In this document: positions 9,042 to 17,515 of the stretch, one piece after another
Layout of the letters: each line of letters opens with the position of its first letter
Numbering within the stretch: position 1 is the first letter of the stretch
From: Arcobacter sp. LA11
Lineage (GTDB): Bacteria > Campylobacterota > Campylobacteria > Campylobacterales > Arcobacteraceae
Assembly (NCBI RefSeq): GCF_001895145.1
Contig: NZ_BDIR01000015.1
Coordinates: forward strand, 1-64,000
Length of the DNA: 64,000 bases
Direction of reading: 5' to 3'
The notes under the pieces: generated by a model
The model's input: only the letters and a program-made list of their open reading frames with translations
Database searches by the model: none
What the model was told of the DNA's origin: nothing
Translations under genes and position numbers: made by a program

Positions 9042-10199
9042 CTAATATGTTATTGTTTTATGAAATTTTAATTCACATGAAGCAAGTGCATTTGCAATCT
9101 TTTCACCTGCATATCCATCACCATATATAAACTCAGAGTCGTAATGCCCATGTTCAATATGTTCATTGATTGCATTCTTTATATCACTTTTTTCATAATT
9201 ACAATCAATAACACTGTGAGCTCTTTGTCTTCCATGTTGTCTTGTACCTATATTTACAACAGGAATTCCTAAAAATGCAGATTCTCGGATACCAACACTT
9301 GAGTTTCCTATTAAGCATTTTGAATTTTTAATAAGTCTTAAAAAATCTTGAGGAACCATATTTTTAAAAAAATGAATATTTGAAGTTCTATGTTTTTCTC
9401 TAAATACTCTTATTCCCTTAGATGTTCCATCACTTCCAGCATCAACATTTGGCCAAAACCAAAAAGTAGGAATATTTAGTTCATGTATTGCTTCCAGAGT
9501 AGTTACAATATGTTCTCTTGAGTTATCAAACTCTGTTGTAACAGGATGTTGCATTACAACAATATATCCATCTTTCCAAGCAATTTCTTCTCCTACACCA
9601 CCATATTTTACAAGTGGATTAAAATCTAAATCTGGTTTATTTAAAACTTCTCTTGCTAAATCCATAGATGGACAACCAGTATTTATAACCATAGAATCCA
9701 TCTCACCCATTTTTAGAACTCTATTTCTTGCATCATCACTAGCTACTAAATGAATATCAGCTAACTTTGTATTTGCATGTCTAACTTTTTCATCAATATT
9801 TCCAGTAACTTCTCCACCTTGTATATGTGCTAATGGAATATTTTGATAACTTGCAGCAATTGATGTGGCTATAGTTTCAAATCTATCTGCTATTGTTACT
9901 ACAACATCTGGTTTTAAATTATTAAAAGCAGTAGAAAGTTCCATAATAGCAATTCCAGTAGTTTTTGCCATTGCAGTTGGGGTTTCACCTTCTAAAATAT
10001 TATAAATTTTTTCTACAACTTCAAAGCCATCATTCTCTATAACCTTTGCTGCATTTCCATATCTATCTAAAAGAGCAGAACCTGCTAATACTAATTGTAA
10101 TTCTAAATCAGGATGATTTTTTATTGCTTGTAATGCTGTTTTTACTCTTGCATAACTTGGTCTTGCAGTGACTACTACACAAATTTTTCTTTTATTCAT
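9042..10199 (-). CDS. neuC: UDP-N-acetylglucosamine 2-epimerase, hydrolysing (NeuC-like)
   Basis: NeuC-type enzymes convert UDP-GlcNAc (or a modified UDP-sugar in LegG proteins) to free ManNAc-type sugar plus UDP, the first committed step to nonulosonic acids. The 385-residue GT-B-fold protein has VTARPSYARVKTAL near the start, ADRFETIATSIAA, HIQGGEVTGNIDE, MQHPVTTE and the C-terminal GNSSVGIRESAFLGIPVVNIG segment, all family signatures. It overlaps neuB by 8 bp and is followed by neuA after 8 bp. Some relatives act on UDP-diacetyl-bacillosamine in legionaminic acid synthesis. The genes needed for that substrate (dehydratase, aminotransferase, acetyltransferase) are absent here, so UDP-GlcNAc is the simpler reading. 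Confidence 0.9.
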   Translation of the reverse strand: MNKRKICVVVTARPSYARVKTALQAIKNHPDLELQLVLAGSALLDRYGNAAKVIENDGFEVVEKIYNILEGETPTAMAKTTGIAIMELSTAFNNLKPDVVVTIADRFETIATSIAASYQNIPLAHIQGGEVTGNIDEKVRHANTKLADIHLVASDDARNRVLKMGEMDSMVINTGCPSMDLAREVLNKPDLDFNPLVKYGGVGEEIAWKDGYIVVMQHPVTTEFDNSREHIVTTLEAIHELNIPTFWFWPNVDAGSDGTSKGIRVFREKHRTSNIHFFKNMVPQDFLRLIKNSKCLIGNSSVGIRESAFLGIPVVNIGTRQHGRQRAHSVIDCNYEKSDIKNAINEHIEHGHYDSEFIYGDGYAGEKIANALASCELKFHKTITY

Positions 10200-11202
10200 T
10201 TATATCATCCTTCGTCAAAAAGTCCCATTTTTTCATATCTTTATTAATTTTTTCACCTATTACTTCTTTATAATCTTTTGCACTAATTCCATATCCAAAT
10301 GGTTTTTTAGCTTCTAAATCTTCAAAAGTTAAGATATCTCCAATTTTTAAGTCTTTATTAATAGCCAATGATTTTTCAAATATACTTTTTAATTCTTTAA
10401 ATTTACTATTATCACTTTTATCTATTTTATTATCTAAAGCAGTTTCTGTAAACCTAACTGCTTTTACTAGTTGTTTAGTCTCATCTATAGTAAGAGAAGA
10501 CTTGCTATCTGGACCAAACATTTCTTTATTGAAAACTACATGAAATTCTAAAATTTCTGCACCAAGTGAAACAGCAGCAACTGATGGATAAATAGTACTT
10601 GAGTGATCAGATAATCCTATAGGTAAAGAGTATCTGTCTTTTAATTCTTTTATTACATTTAATCCTATATCCTCTGCTTGAGTAGGATATTTTGTTGTAC
10701 ATTGTAAAAGAGACACTTTATTATTAAACGTTTTTAAAAAATTTACCGTATCATCTAACTCAGAATAATTACTCATACCACTTGAGAGGATAATCTCTTT
10801 TCCTGTTTTTGCAATTTTTTCAAGCATAAGAAAATTGCTCACTTCCCCTGAACCAATTTTATATTTTTCAACTCCAATTTCCTCAAGCCAATCAACAGCC
10901 ATATTTGAAAATGGTGAACTTATAAACTCTAAACCTACCTCATCACAATGTTTTTTAATACCTTTCCATTGTTCTAAAGTAAACTCCATACGTTTCCAAT
11001 AATTATATCTTGTATCGTCCTCATAAGAGAATTTAACTCTAAAAGGTTCATATTCACTACTCTCTGCTTCAGCAATATGTGTTTGAAATTTAACGGCATC
11101 TACACCAGTATCAGCAAGGGCATCAATATAAGAATGAAGAATACCTAAGCTACCTTCATGAGCTTGTCCAATCTCTGCTATTATATATACTTTATTACTC
11201 AT
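10192..11202 (-). CDS. neuB: N-acetylneuraminate (nonulosonate) synthase NeuB
   Basis: NeuB condenses phosphoenolpyruvate with ManNAc or a related aldose to give a nine-carbon nonulosonic acid. The 336-residue protein has the NeuB TIM-barrel start IAEIGQAHEGSL, DAVKFQTH, EFISSPFS, KIGSGEVSN, SSGMSN, CTTKYPT and GLSDHS motifs in the expected order, then a C-terminal SAF (antifreeze-like) domain from about residue 280. The stop of waaF and the start of neuB touch, so translation is probably coupled. In Campylobacter LOS loci neuBCA genes also lie close to waaF, and the product is used to sialylate LOS. A candidate GT52-like transferase lies at 24836-25810. Confidence 0.9.
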   Translation of the reverse strand: MSNKVYIIAEIGQAHEGSLGILHSYIDALADTGVDAVKFQTHIAEAESSEYEPFRVKFSYEDDTRYNYWKRMEFTLEQWKGIKKHCDEVGLEFISSPFSNMAVDWLEEIGVEKYKIGSGEVSNFLMLEKIAKTGKEIILSSGMSNYSELDDTVNFLKTFNNKVSLLQCTTKYPTQAEDIGLNVIKELKDRYSLPIGLSDHSSTIYPSVAAVSLGAEILEFHVVFNKEMFGPDSKSSLTIDETKQLVKAVRFTETALDNKIDKSDNSKFKELKSIFEKSLAINKDLKIGDILTFEDLEAKKPFGYGISAKDYKEVIGEKINKDMKKWDFLTKDDINE

Positions 11203-12158
11203 TATAAACCTTCTTTTAATTCTAATTTATTAATTTCTTTTAAAACATCATTAGATAAAACTAACTTCATACAATCATGATGGCCTAAAGGACATACCCT
11301 TTTCATACAAGGGGCACAATCTAAACCTTTTGTTACTATTACACCATTAGGATTATTCCATTGATTTGTTTCAGTAAACCTAGTTGGCCCAAAAATCGTA
11401 ATAGTAGGTACTTTATACGCTGCAGCTATATGCATAGGACCAGAATCATTGGTAACAAATAAGTCAAGTCCTGCTATTTTTTCTATTAATTCAGGGAGAC
11501 TAGTCTTTCCTGCTATATTTTGATAGTTTGTAATCTTATTTTCTTTTAGTATATTCTCTATATCATTAGCAATATCTGTTTCAGAGGGTCCTCCAAAAAT
11601 AACTATATCGTAAGTCTTTGATATTTCAATTGCTACTTTTGCAAACTCTTCAGGATACCACCTTTTCGCACTTCCATATGTAGCCCCAGGATTAATTCCC
11701 ATTGTTTTTTTCTTATATTCAAAAGGAGTTAAATAAAGTTTTAAATCTCCAGTATCCAAATCTATACCTAAACTTCTATTTATAAAATCATTATATCTAA
11801 TAGCTTGATGTATCTCTTCTTTAACAAACCTTTTATATGAAAACTTTTTCTTTGCATTTATAAAAAACATCATAAATTTTGATGATAAACTTTTTCTAAA
11901 AGATACAGCAATATCAACTTTTCCTATATTTTTCGCAAGTTTAATTAAATTTAGGTATCGATTTCCACTTTTTTTACTATTATCAACTATAATTCTTTCT
12001 ATATTTTCAACTTTCTCAAAAGCTTGGGTTGATACAAAAGAACCTAACATTATAATTTTTGCATCTGGATATTTTTTTATAATATTTTCAATAGCTGGTG
12101 TTGTCATAATAGCATCACCAAGCCAAGTAGGTATTTCAATAAATATCTTCTTAACCAT
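11202..12158 (-). CDS. waaF: ADP-heptose:LPS heptosyltransferase II
   Basis: WaaF adds the second L-glycero-D-manno-heptose to the LPS inner core on the cytoplasmic face of the inner membrane. The 318-residue GT9 protein has the N-terminal PTWLGDAIMTTPAIENI motif (acceptor site), NPGATYGSAKRWYPEEFA, TNDSGPMHIAAA (ADP-heptose site) and the WaaF-typical C-terminal cysteine cluster APCMKRVCPLGHHDCM. Genes on both sides overlap it (8 bp with the upstream membrane protein, 1 bp with neuB). With waaC at 31021 it marks the two ends of an LOS core locus. Confidence 0.93.
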   Translation of the reverse strand: MVKKIFIEIPTWLGDAIMTTPAIENIIKKYPDAKIIMLGSFVSTQAFEKVENIERIIVDNSKKSGNRYLNLIKLAKNIGKVDIAVSFRKSLSSKFMMFFINAKKKFSYKRFVKEEIHQAIRYNDFINRSLGIDLDTGDLKLYLTPFEYKKKTMGINPGATYGSAKRWYPEEFAKVAIEISKTYDIVIFGGPSETDIANDIENILKENKITNYQNIAGKTSLPELIEKIAGLDLFVTNDSGPMHIAAAYKVPTITIFGPTRFTETNQWNNPNGVIVTKGLDCAPCMKRVCPLGHHDCMKLVLSNDVLKEINKLELKEGL

Positions 12159-13197
12159 TTATCATCTCTTTATAAGCCTCAAAAGCTGGCATTTTTCTTA
12201 ACTTCCCTTCTCTATTATCAACTAATCCATAACCAGGAGCAATTAGCTGATGCCAATAAACCCGTTTTATTTTTTTTGTATCTTTTACTATTTTATGATA
12301 TTCCAACATAAATTTTTTATAATCTTCTTCACTTACACACTCATGTTCACTTGTAGGAGCATATGGAGAAGTATTTGATATTGGCCAATTTACTTCTGTA
12401 ATATAAATTTCATTTGAAACTTTCCATGACATTTTTGTTAATGAATATAATAAATCAATTTTGTTTTTTGTATCAAAAAACTTATATTGAGTATTATATG
12501 GACTTCCTCTTCTATCTACATAAAGTAAACTTGAATGCTTATCATATTTAATATCTTCAAAATTGAATAAAGCCCTAGCAGTATAATAGTATTCAAAATC
12601 TATGACACTAGGACCAATTAATTTTAAATTTGGGAAAAACTCATTTCTTATATTTTGTACTATTTTATAAAAACTCAGATATTCACTTATACTAAAAAAG
12701 CCCCATTTTGCTCTATTTATTGTTGTTCCTATTTGATACTCTTCAACAAAAGAAGAAAATTTTTCAAATATAAGATTTACATTTTTTTCTAATTCTTTCT
12801 TGTTTTCTATATGTTTTCTATCTTGAATAATATTTAAAAGAATATTTATATCTTTATCTTGTTCAATAAATTTTTTTGAAAAGTCAACATACTCATCAAT
12901 CTTTTCTATTTCCCAAAGAGGCATTCTTACAATCAAATACTTAATACCTAACTCTTCTATTAATTTATATTGTTCTTCACCTTTATCAAAATTTACTCCA
13001 ATACCATATTCTAGTTCTGTGTTACTTTTAAATAGTTTCATCAAAATAATTGATATAGGTAAAACTACAATAGATGTAAAAAAAAGTTTAATATAGTCAA
13101 ACACATGTTTTTTTCTCATAGATTTTTTATATTTTTTATCTCTTATTACATGTGGTTGATCTGAATAGTAATCCCAAATAAACGGATTTTTTTTCAA
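12151..13197 (-). CDS. Membrane-anchored glycoside-hydrolase-like protein
   Basis: I do not recognise a specific family. The 348-residue protein has a basic cytoplasmic N-terminus, one membrane helix at about residues 33-53, and then a soluble region that reads like a TIM-barrel glycoside hydrolase: repeated strand-like hydrophobic stretches, TEVNWP with a candidate nucleophile glutamate at about residue 264, and a late YWHQL segment resembling the last barrel strand of GH39/GH53-like enzymes. It overlaps waaF by 8 bp and the YrbL-like gene by 4 bp, so it is made with core-assembly enzymes. A periplasmic role in trimming or sensing LOS glycans is an inference. It is clearly not a GT9 transferase. 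Confidence 0.6.
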   Translation of the reverse strand: MKKNPFIWDYYSDQPHVIRDKKYKKSMRKKHVFDYIKLFFTSIVVLPISIILMKLFKSNTELEYGIGVNFDKGEEQYKLIEELGIKYLIVRMPLWEIEKIDEYVDFSKKFIEQDKDINILLNIIQDRKHIENKKELEKNVNLIFEKFSSFVEEYQIGTTINRAKWGFFSISEYLSFYKIVQNIRNEFFPNLKLIGPSVIDFEYYYTARALFNFEDIKYDKHSSLLYVDRRGSPYNTQYKFFDTKNKIDLLYSLTKMSWKVSNEIYITEVNWPISNTSPYAPTSEHECVSEEDYKKFMLEYHKIVKDTKKIKRVYWHQLIAPGYGLVDNREGKLRKMPAFEAYKEMING

Positions 13198-13808
13198 TTA
13201 ATATCCCTTGTCTTTTTAGAAATACCTTTCCTAACTTCTCTATTATATTTATCAATAAACTTATCCCATTGTTTAACAACTTTATATCTTGTAAACAATT
13301 TTGAGTATTGATAAAGTTTGGATTTTAGACCTGGTCTTTTTCCTCCAATACCATCAGTTAAGATTAATTTATATTTTTTTTTCTTTATTCTCTGACATAA
13401 AATATTACTTAATGCAATATCTACAAAAAGTATATTATTTTCAAATATATAATCTTTTAATTCTTTAATTAACTTTTTTTCTTTTTTCTTTGATAGTTTT
13501 CCTTTTAAAACCATTTTTTTAAAAGATTTTGATACTTTGCCATTAAAATCCCTAACAATATCAAAAACATATCCTTCTCCAAGGTTTGTAATAGTTTTTC
13601 CATAACATTTTGTAATATGAGTAAAAGGAATATTATTCTTCTCTAAATATTGCATATAACTATATTCTAATTCATTTTGTCTAAGATTTTCATTTTTTGC
13701 ATGAACTATTTTAATTACTTTAGAATTATCTATAGGATGTATATAACCAGCTCTTTCTCTTCCTTTTCCTAGGAACATATTTTCATCTAAATTTATTAAT
13801 TCACTCAT
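13194..13808 (-). CDS. YrbL-family LPS kinase-like protein
   Basis: The 204-residue protein resembles the PhoP-network protein YrbL, a small kinase-fold family. It has an N-terminal GKGRERAGYIHPIDNSKVIKI segment that matches a shortened glycine loop and Lys strand, an RQNELEY helix with a glutamate, and a catalytic-loop-like VDIALSNILCQR segment (Asp and Asn) followed by LILTDGIG (the metal-binding Asp). Substrates of YrbL proteins are poorly known. Its position between heptosyltransferase genes suggests heptose or sugar phosphorylation in the LOS core. It overlaps its neighbours by 8 and 4 bp. Confidence 0.75.
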   Translation of the reverse strand: MSELINLDENMFLGKGRERAGYIHPIDNSKVIKIVHAKNENLRQNELEYSYMQYLEKNNIPFTHITKCYGKTITNLGEGYVFDIVRDFNGKVSKSFKKMVLKGKLSKKKEKKLIKELKDYIFENNILFVDIALSNILCQRIKKKKYKLILTDGIGGKRPGLKSKLYQYSKLFTRYKVVKQWDKFIDKYNREVRKGISKKTRDIN

Positions 13809-14775
13809 CTAAACCCTCTAATATTTGAATCATTTTATTTTCTATTTCTAAATAAATTTCTTCACTATATGAAGGAGATAACATAAAATTATTTTGATTT
13901 TTAGGATCACTAATAGTTGCCCATCTTTTTGAACTTGCAAAAAGAGTATTTCCAAAAAAAGATATAGTCTTAATATTTGCAAGCCCAGCTAAATGCATTG
14001 GACCAGTAGATGTACTTATAAAAAGTTCAAAACTACTTAATAGTTTACAAAAATTAATTATTGGTCCCTTTGATTCATAAAAAACAACATCAAAATCAAT
14101 AATATTTTCTAACTCTTTTTTTACTTCTAAATCATCTGGACCAAAAGTAAATACTACTTGAGTATTTTTTAATAATGAAGCTTTTTTTGCTAACTTTATA
14201 TAATCATTTAAAGTCAAATTTCCATCACTACTTCCTCCATATCCTGGATGAAAGCCTATAATTCTCTTTTCTACACTAATATTAAACTTCTTCTTAAAGT
14301 CTTTTAAACTACTTTCTACATTAAGTTTAATCAAGGGACGAGTAAATTCAAGTTTAATATTTTGATCAAGTTCTTTTGCTAAATCAAGATTATACTCAAA
14401 CTCAGTTTTTTCAACTTTACTTCTTCTTTGAGTAATTCTATTATTAAAAAAAACTTGAGCTAACTTTGTAGCAGGTCCTATTCTCTTTTTTATACCTGAT
14501 AAAAAAAGAAGGTAGCCTAATTGTGTATTAATAAATGCACTAAGACTTATGTCTATTTGTGCTTTTTTTACTCTTTTTAATGTTGACCAGAAATTATCTT
14601 CTTCATAAAGAATAACTTCATCTATAAAGTCCATTTCTTTTGCAAAATCATAATTAATTTTTGATACTAAAGCAAAAACTTTTATCTCTGGGTTTGACAT
14701 TTTTATAGCTTTAAAAAGTGGTAAAGTAACAACAAAATCACCAATTTTATCATGCCTTGTGATTAGAAGGTTCAT
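13801..14775 (-). CDS. Glycosyltransferase family 9 (heptosyltransferase-like)
   Basis: This 324-residue GT9 protein has the N-terminal RHDKIGDFVVTLPLFKAI motif, a central GFHPGYGGSSDGN segment and STSTGPMHLAGLANI, the last matching the nucleotide-sugar site of WaaC/WaaF/WaaQ. It lacks the WaaF cysteine cluster and the WaaC-type start, so it is probably a third heptosyltransferase or a related core transferase. It overlaps the kinase-like gene at 14775 by a single base and the YrbL-like gene by 8 bp. The donor is likely ADP-heptose by family, but the acceptor is unknown. Confidence 0.8.
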   Translation of the reverse strand: MNLLITRHDKIGDFVVTLPLFKAIKMSNPEIKVFALVSKINYDFAKEMDFIDEVILYEEDNFWSTLKRVKKAQIDISLSAFINTQLGYLLFLSGIKKRIGPATKLAQVFFNNRITQRRSKVEKTEFEYNLDLAKELDQNIKLEFTRPLIKLNVESSLKDFKKKFNISVEKRIIGFHPGYGGSSDGNLTLNDYIKLAKKASLLKNTQVVFTFGPDDLEVKKELENIIDFDVVFYESKGPIINFCKLLSSFELFISTSTGPMHLAGLANIKTISFFGNTLFASSKRWATISDPKNQNNFMLSPSYSEEIYLEIENKMIQILEGLDE

Positions 14776-15524
14776 TATTTTCTTCCTCTAATTTTTCTTT
14801 TAAATGCTACAAAGCTTTTTAATTTTTTATCTGATTTTCTTAAAATTTCTATTGCTTGTTCTTTCTCATAATTTCCTAAAAAAGCGTATTCTGAAGCAAT
14901 TAAAACTATATCATCATCATCTAACCATAGCTTTGCAAAGTTATCAAGCCCTAGCTCTAAATTAATAAATTTAAATTGCATTCTATTTATATCTACAACC
15001 GAAAACTCATATGAACCATCATCTTTTTTAACTACTAAGGTATTTCCCGCTGAATAATCTTTATGATATACATTATTTTGATGTAAGTTATAAGTAAACT
15101 TCACAAACTCTTTTATAATTTCTTCTCTATTCTCTAGTTGTTTATTACGTAAGGGTTCTCGTATAGTATAGTCATAGTCAAATTTTTTTGAAATAAAAAA
15201 ACTTTCTTTAAATAATAAACCCTCATAGAATTCTATATATCCAATTGGTGAAGGAGTATTTATTCCAAGTTTTTCTAAAGTAATTGCATTTTGATAAGAT
15301 TTTTTAGCTTTACTATCTCTAAAGTAAGCATATACTACTTGATTAATCTTATTAGGAATTCTAAATGCTTTTACAACTGTAGAAACACTATCATAGTCTA
15401 TAACTTTTAATTCATTTCTTGCTTTATGTATAGTTTTTAAATTTTTAAAAAAATAGTTTTTAATATTAAATAGAAATTCTTCAAAGCTTTTAAATTTATC
15501 ATTTAGTTGATATTTTATACTCAA
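14775..15524 (-). CDS. Lipopolysaccharide kinase (WaaP/Kdo-kinase-like)
   Basis: The 249-residue protein belongs to the InaA/WaaP/KdkA kinase-like group. It has VVKAFRIPN (a Lys near the nucleotide site), a RNELKVIDY-like lead and a catalytic loop HKDYSAGNTLVV (His-x-Asp ... Asn) followed by FSVVDINRMQF (the metal Asp), all in the expected order. Such enzymes phosphorylate heptose or Kdo in LPS and strengthen the outer membrane. It is the first gene of the minus-strand operon. It starts at TTG 15524-15522 with AAGGA 8 nt upstream, and no better ATG is present. The 125-bp divergent gap upstream holds its promoter. Confidence 0.78.
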   Translation of the reverse strand: MSIKYQLNDKFKSFEEFLFNIKNYFFKNLKTIHKARNELKVIDYDSVSTVVKAFRIPNKINQVVYAYFRDSKAKKSYQNAITLEKLGINTPSPIGYIEFYEGLLFKESFFISKKFDYDYTIREPLRNKQLENREEIIKEFVKFTYNLHQNNVYHKDYSAGNTLVVKKDDGSYEFSVVDINRMQFKFINLELGLDNFAKLWLDDDDIVLIASEYAFLGNYEKEQAIEILRKSDKKLKSFVAFKRKIRGRK

Positions 15525-15649
15525 TTAATAATCCTTCTTTTTATAAAACATATATTTTATCTAAATAATTTGTACTAAATAATTAAATCAACTAGCTTAA
15601 CACTATATTAAATAGCTATTAGATATAATTTTTTCTTTTAAGGAGAGAT
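15525..15649. promoter_or_regulatory. Divergent promoter region, LOS operon / LTA-synthase-like operon
   Basis: This 125-bp gap separates two genes pointing apart, so both need a promoter here. For the plus strand a perfect TATAAT is at 15624-15629, 20 nt before an AAGGAG ribosome site (15640-15645) and the ATG at 15650. No convincing -35 box is visible at standard spacing, which is usual for Campylobacterota sigma-70 promoters. The minus-strand promoter is not clear. Confidence 0.5.
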
Positions 15650-17515
15650 ATGAGAGCTTATTTTTTGGTATTTTTCAGTGCCTATTTTATAATTTTACTA
15701 ACTAAATTTATCTTTATTTTTTATCTAGGAAATCAATTTTCAGAATTTTCTTTTAATGAATTAACTTACGCAATATTTTGGGGTATTAAATTTGATTTTG
15801 CAGCAAGTGCAATATTTGCCTTTATAACAACTCTTTTTGATTTCAATAAAAAAACTTTTGCTTTTATTGGAGCAATTAGTATTATAACAATATTTTTAAC
15901 TCAAATAAGTGATATTTTATATTTTGATGAATCAAGTAGACATGTAGGATATGAAATAATTGATATTATTAGTGATGCAAAAAGTCTGTTTTTAACTGCA
16001 TTTTCTCAACACACTTTAATAACTTCATTGGCATTAATTTTATCAATAATAGTTTTTCTAATCTTCTATACATTATTTAAAAATATTGAAGTTACTAAAT
16101 TTAACAAATACTATTTATTAAAAAAACTATTTATTATCTTAATTTCAATTTTCTTTATTAGAGGAATGTTTCAACATATCCCTTTACACCCTTGGCAATC
16201 AAATGAAATAGGTAATTCACAACTAGCATCAGTATCTTTAAATTCTATATATAATATTGTTTATACAATAGTAAATAAAAGAAAAAAAGTATCCATGGTT
16301 AAAATTAAAGATATAGATAAGGAAACATTAGAAAGTTCATTATTAGAAATATATAAAGAGCCAAATGAAGATAAAAAACTTCCAGCTATAAATACTAAAC
16401 CTAATATAATTTTCTTCTTTTTAGAAGGTTGGAGTGCAAAGTTTATGAGTGCTTATGGATTTGAAGGAAATACAACTCCTGTTTATGATTCAATTTTAGA
16501 AAAATCATTACGTACAAGATTCATGATTGCAAATGGTAGAAGAACAACAGAAGGTATTTTTGCTACATTAGCTTCATATCAAAATCCATTAGGAAAGACT
16601 ATTGCTAAAACTCAACTTCAAAATTATGAATATGATTCAATAATCTATGAACTGACTAAAAATGGATATGATAGTGCATTTTTTCAAGGTTCATCTAAAG
16701 ATACAAGTGGAACTGGTAGTTTAGTAAACAATTTAGGCTTTAGATTAAGTTATGGGAAAAGAGATGTAAAAGAAAGAATTTATGAAGAAAACTATTGGGG
16801 TATACAAGATACAGATTTATATAACTTCGTTGAAAAAAAATTAGATAATAATACTATTAAAAAACCATTTGTTTTAGGAATAAATGGAGCAACAACTCAC
16901 GATATAATAACTCCAAAAGACTATAAGAAACAAAGCTTTGTAAAAGAAGAAGGATTTAACAATAAATTAAATGCTCTAAGTTACGCAGATTCTGCATTAG
17001 GAGAGTTTATAGAAAATATTGAATCTAAATATCCTAATACAATTTTTGTACTATTTGCTGACCATTGTAATGGAACAATCATAGGAAATATGGAAAATTA
17101 TATGATTCCTTTTGCAATTTATTCTAAAAAATTAATAAAACCAAATTTAAAAGATGTAGTTATATCACAAAGAGATATTGCACCAACAATTTATGATTTA
17201 ACAATAGGAAACAGTGAAGCTGAAATGAAAAACTTTACTGGTAAATCTTTAATTTCAAATAAAAACTTTTACACAGATTATTTTAGAAATGGTATTCTAG
17301 GATGGATAGAAGGAAATGATGTTGTAGAAATAAATATTTCAACAAATGCCCTTGAGTGCTTTAAATTAGAAGGACAACAAAGAGATAAGACTGTATGTGA
17401 AGGTAAACATCAAAATATGAAAAATAGAGCTTTATCATTTACAAAACTATCTCAGAAACTACTTTTTGAAGGGGAATCAAAAAGTTTTAATCAATATAAA
17501 AAAGAACAAAAATGA
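15650..17515 (+). CDS. LTA synthase/sulfatase-family membrane phosphotransferase
   Basis: The 621-residue protein has about five N-terminal membrane helices (residues 1-190) and a periplasmic alkaline-phosphatase-superfamily domain (about 250-560). Active-site elements are visible: FLEGWSAKFMS near 259, GRRTTEG near 296 with the likely catalytic Thr, NGATTHDI near 416 and the metal pair in FADHCNG near 470. Family members move phosphoglycerol from phosphatidylglycerol (LtaS, OpgB) or phosphoethanolamine onto a surface acceptor and release diacylglycerol. In a Gram-negative the acceptor is likely LOS or a periplasmic glycan. It opens a two-gene plus-strand operon with the next gene overlapping by 4 bp. 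A second family member lies at 26980-28986. Confidence 0.82.
   Translation: MRAYFLVFFSAYFIILLTKFIFIFYLGNQFSEFSFNELTYAIFWGIKFDFAASAIFAFITTLFDFNKKTFAFIGAISIITIFLTQISDILYFDESSRHVGYEIIDIISDAKSLFLTAFSQHTLITSLALILSIIVFLIFYTLFKNIEVTKFNKYYLLKKLFIILISIFFIRGMFQHIPLHPWQSNEIGNSQLASVSLNSIYNIVYTIVNKRKKVSMVKIKDIDKETLESSLLEIYKEPNEDKKLPAINTKPNIIFFFLEGWSAKFMSAYGFEGNTTPVYDSILEKSLRTRFMIANGRRTTEGIFATLASYQNPLGKTIAKTQLQNYEYDSIIYELTKNGYDSAFFQGSSKDTSGTGSLVNNLGFRLSYGKRDVKERIYEENYWGIQDTDLYNFVEKKLDNNTIKKPFVLGINGATTHDIITPKDYKKQSFVKEEGFNNKLNALSYADSALGEFIENIESKYPNTIFVLFADHCNGTIIGNMENYMIPFAIYSKKLIKPNLKDVVISQRDIAPTIYDLTIGNSEAEMKNFTGKSLISNKNFYTDYFRNGILGWIEGNDVVEINISTNALECFKLEGQQRDKTVCEGKHQNMKNRALSFTKLSQKLLFEGESKSFNQYKKEQK

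Noticed and set aside
8341-11202. Legionaminic acid pathway
   Set aside because: NeuB and NeuC relatives occur in that pathway, but the dehydratase, aminotransferase and acetyltransferase genes needed for its substrate are not in the window.
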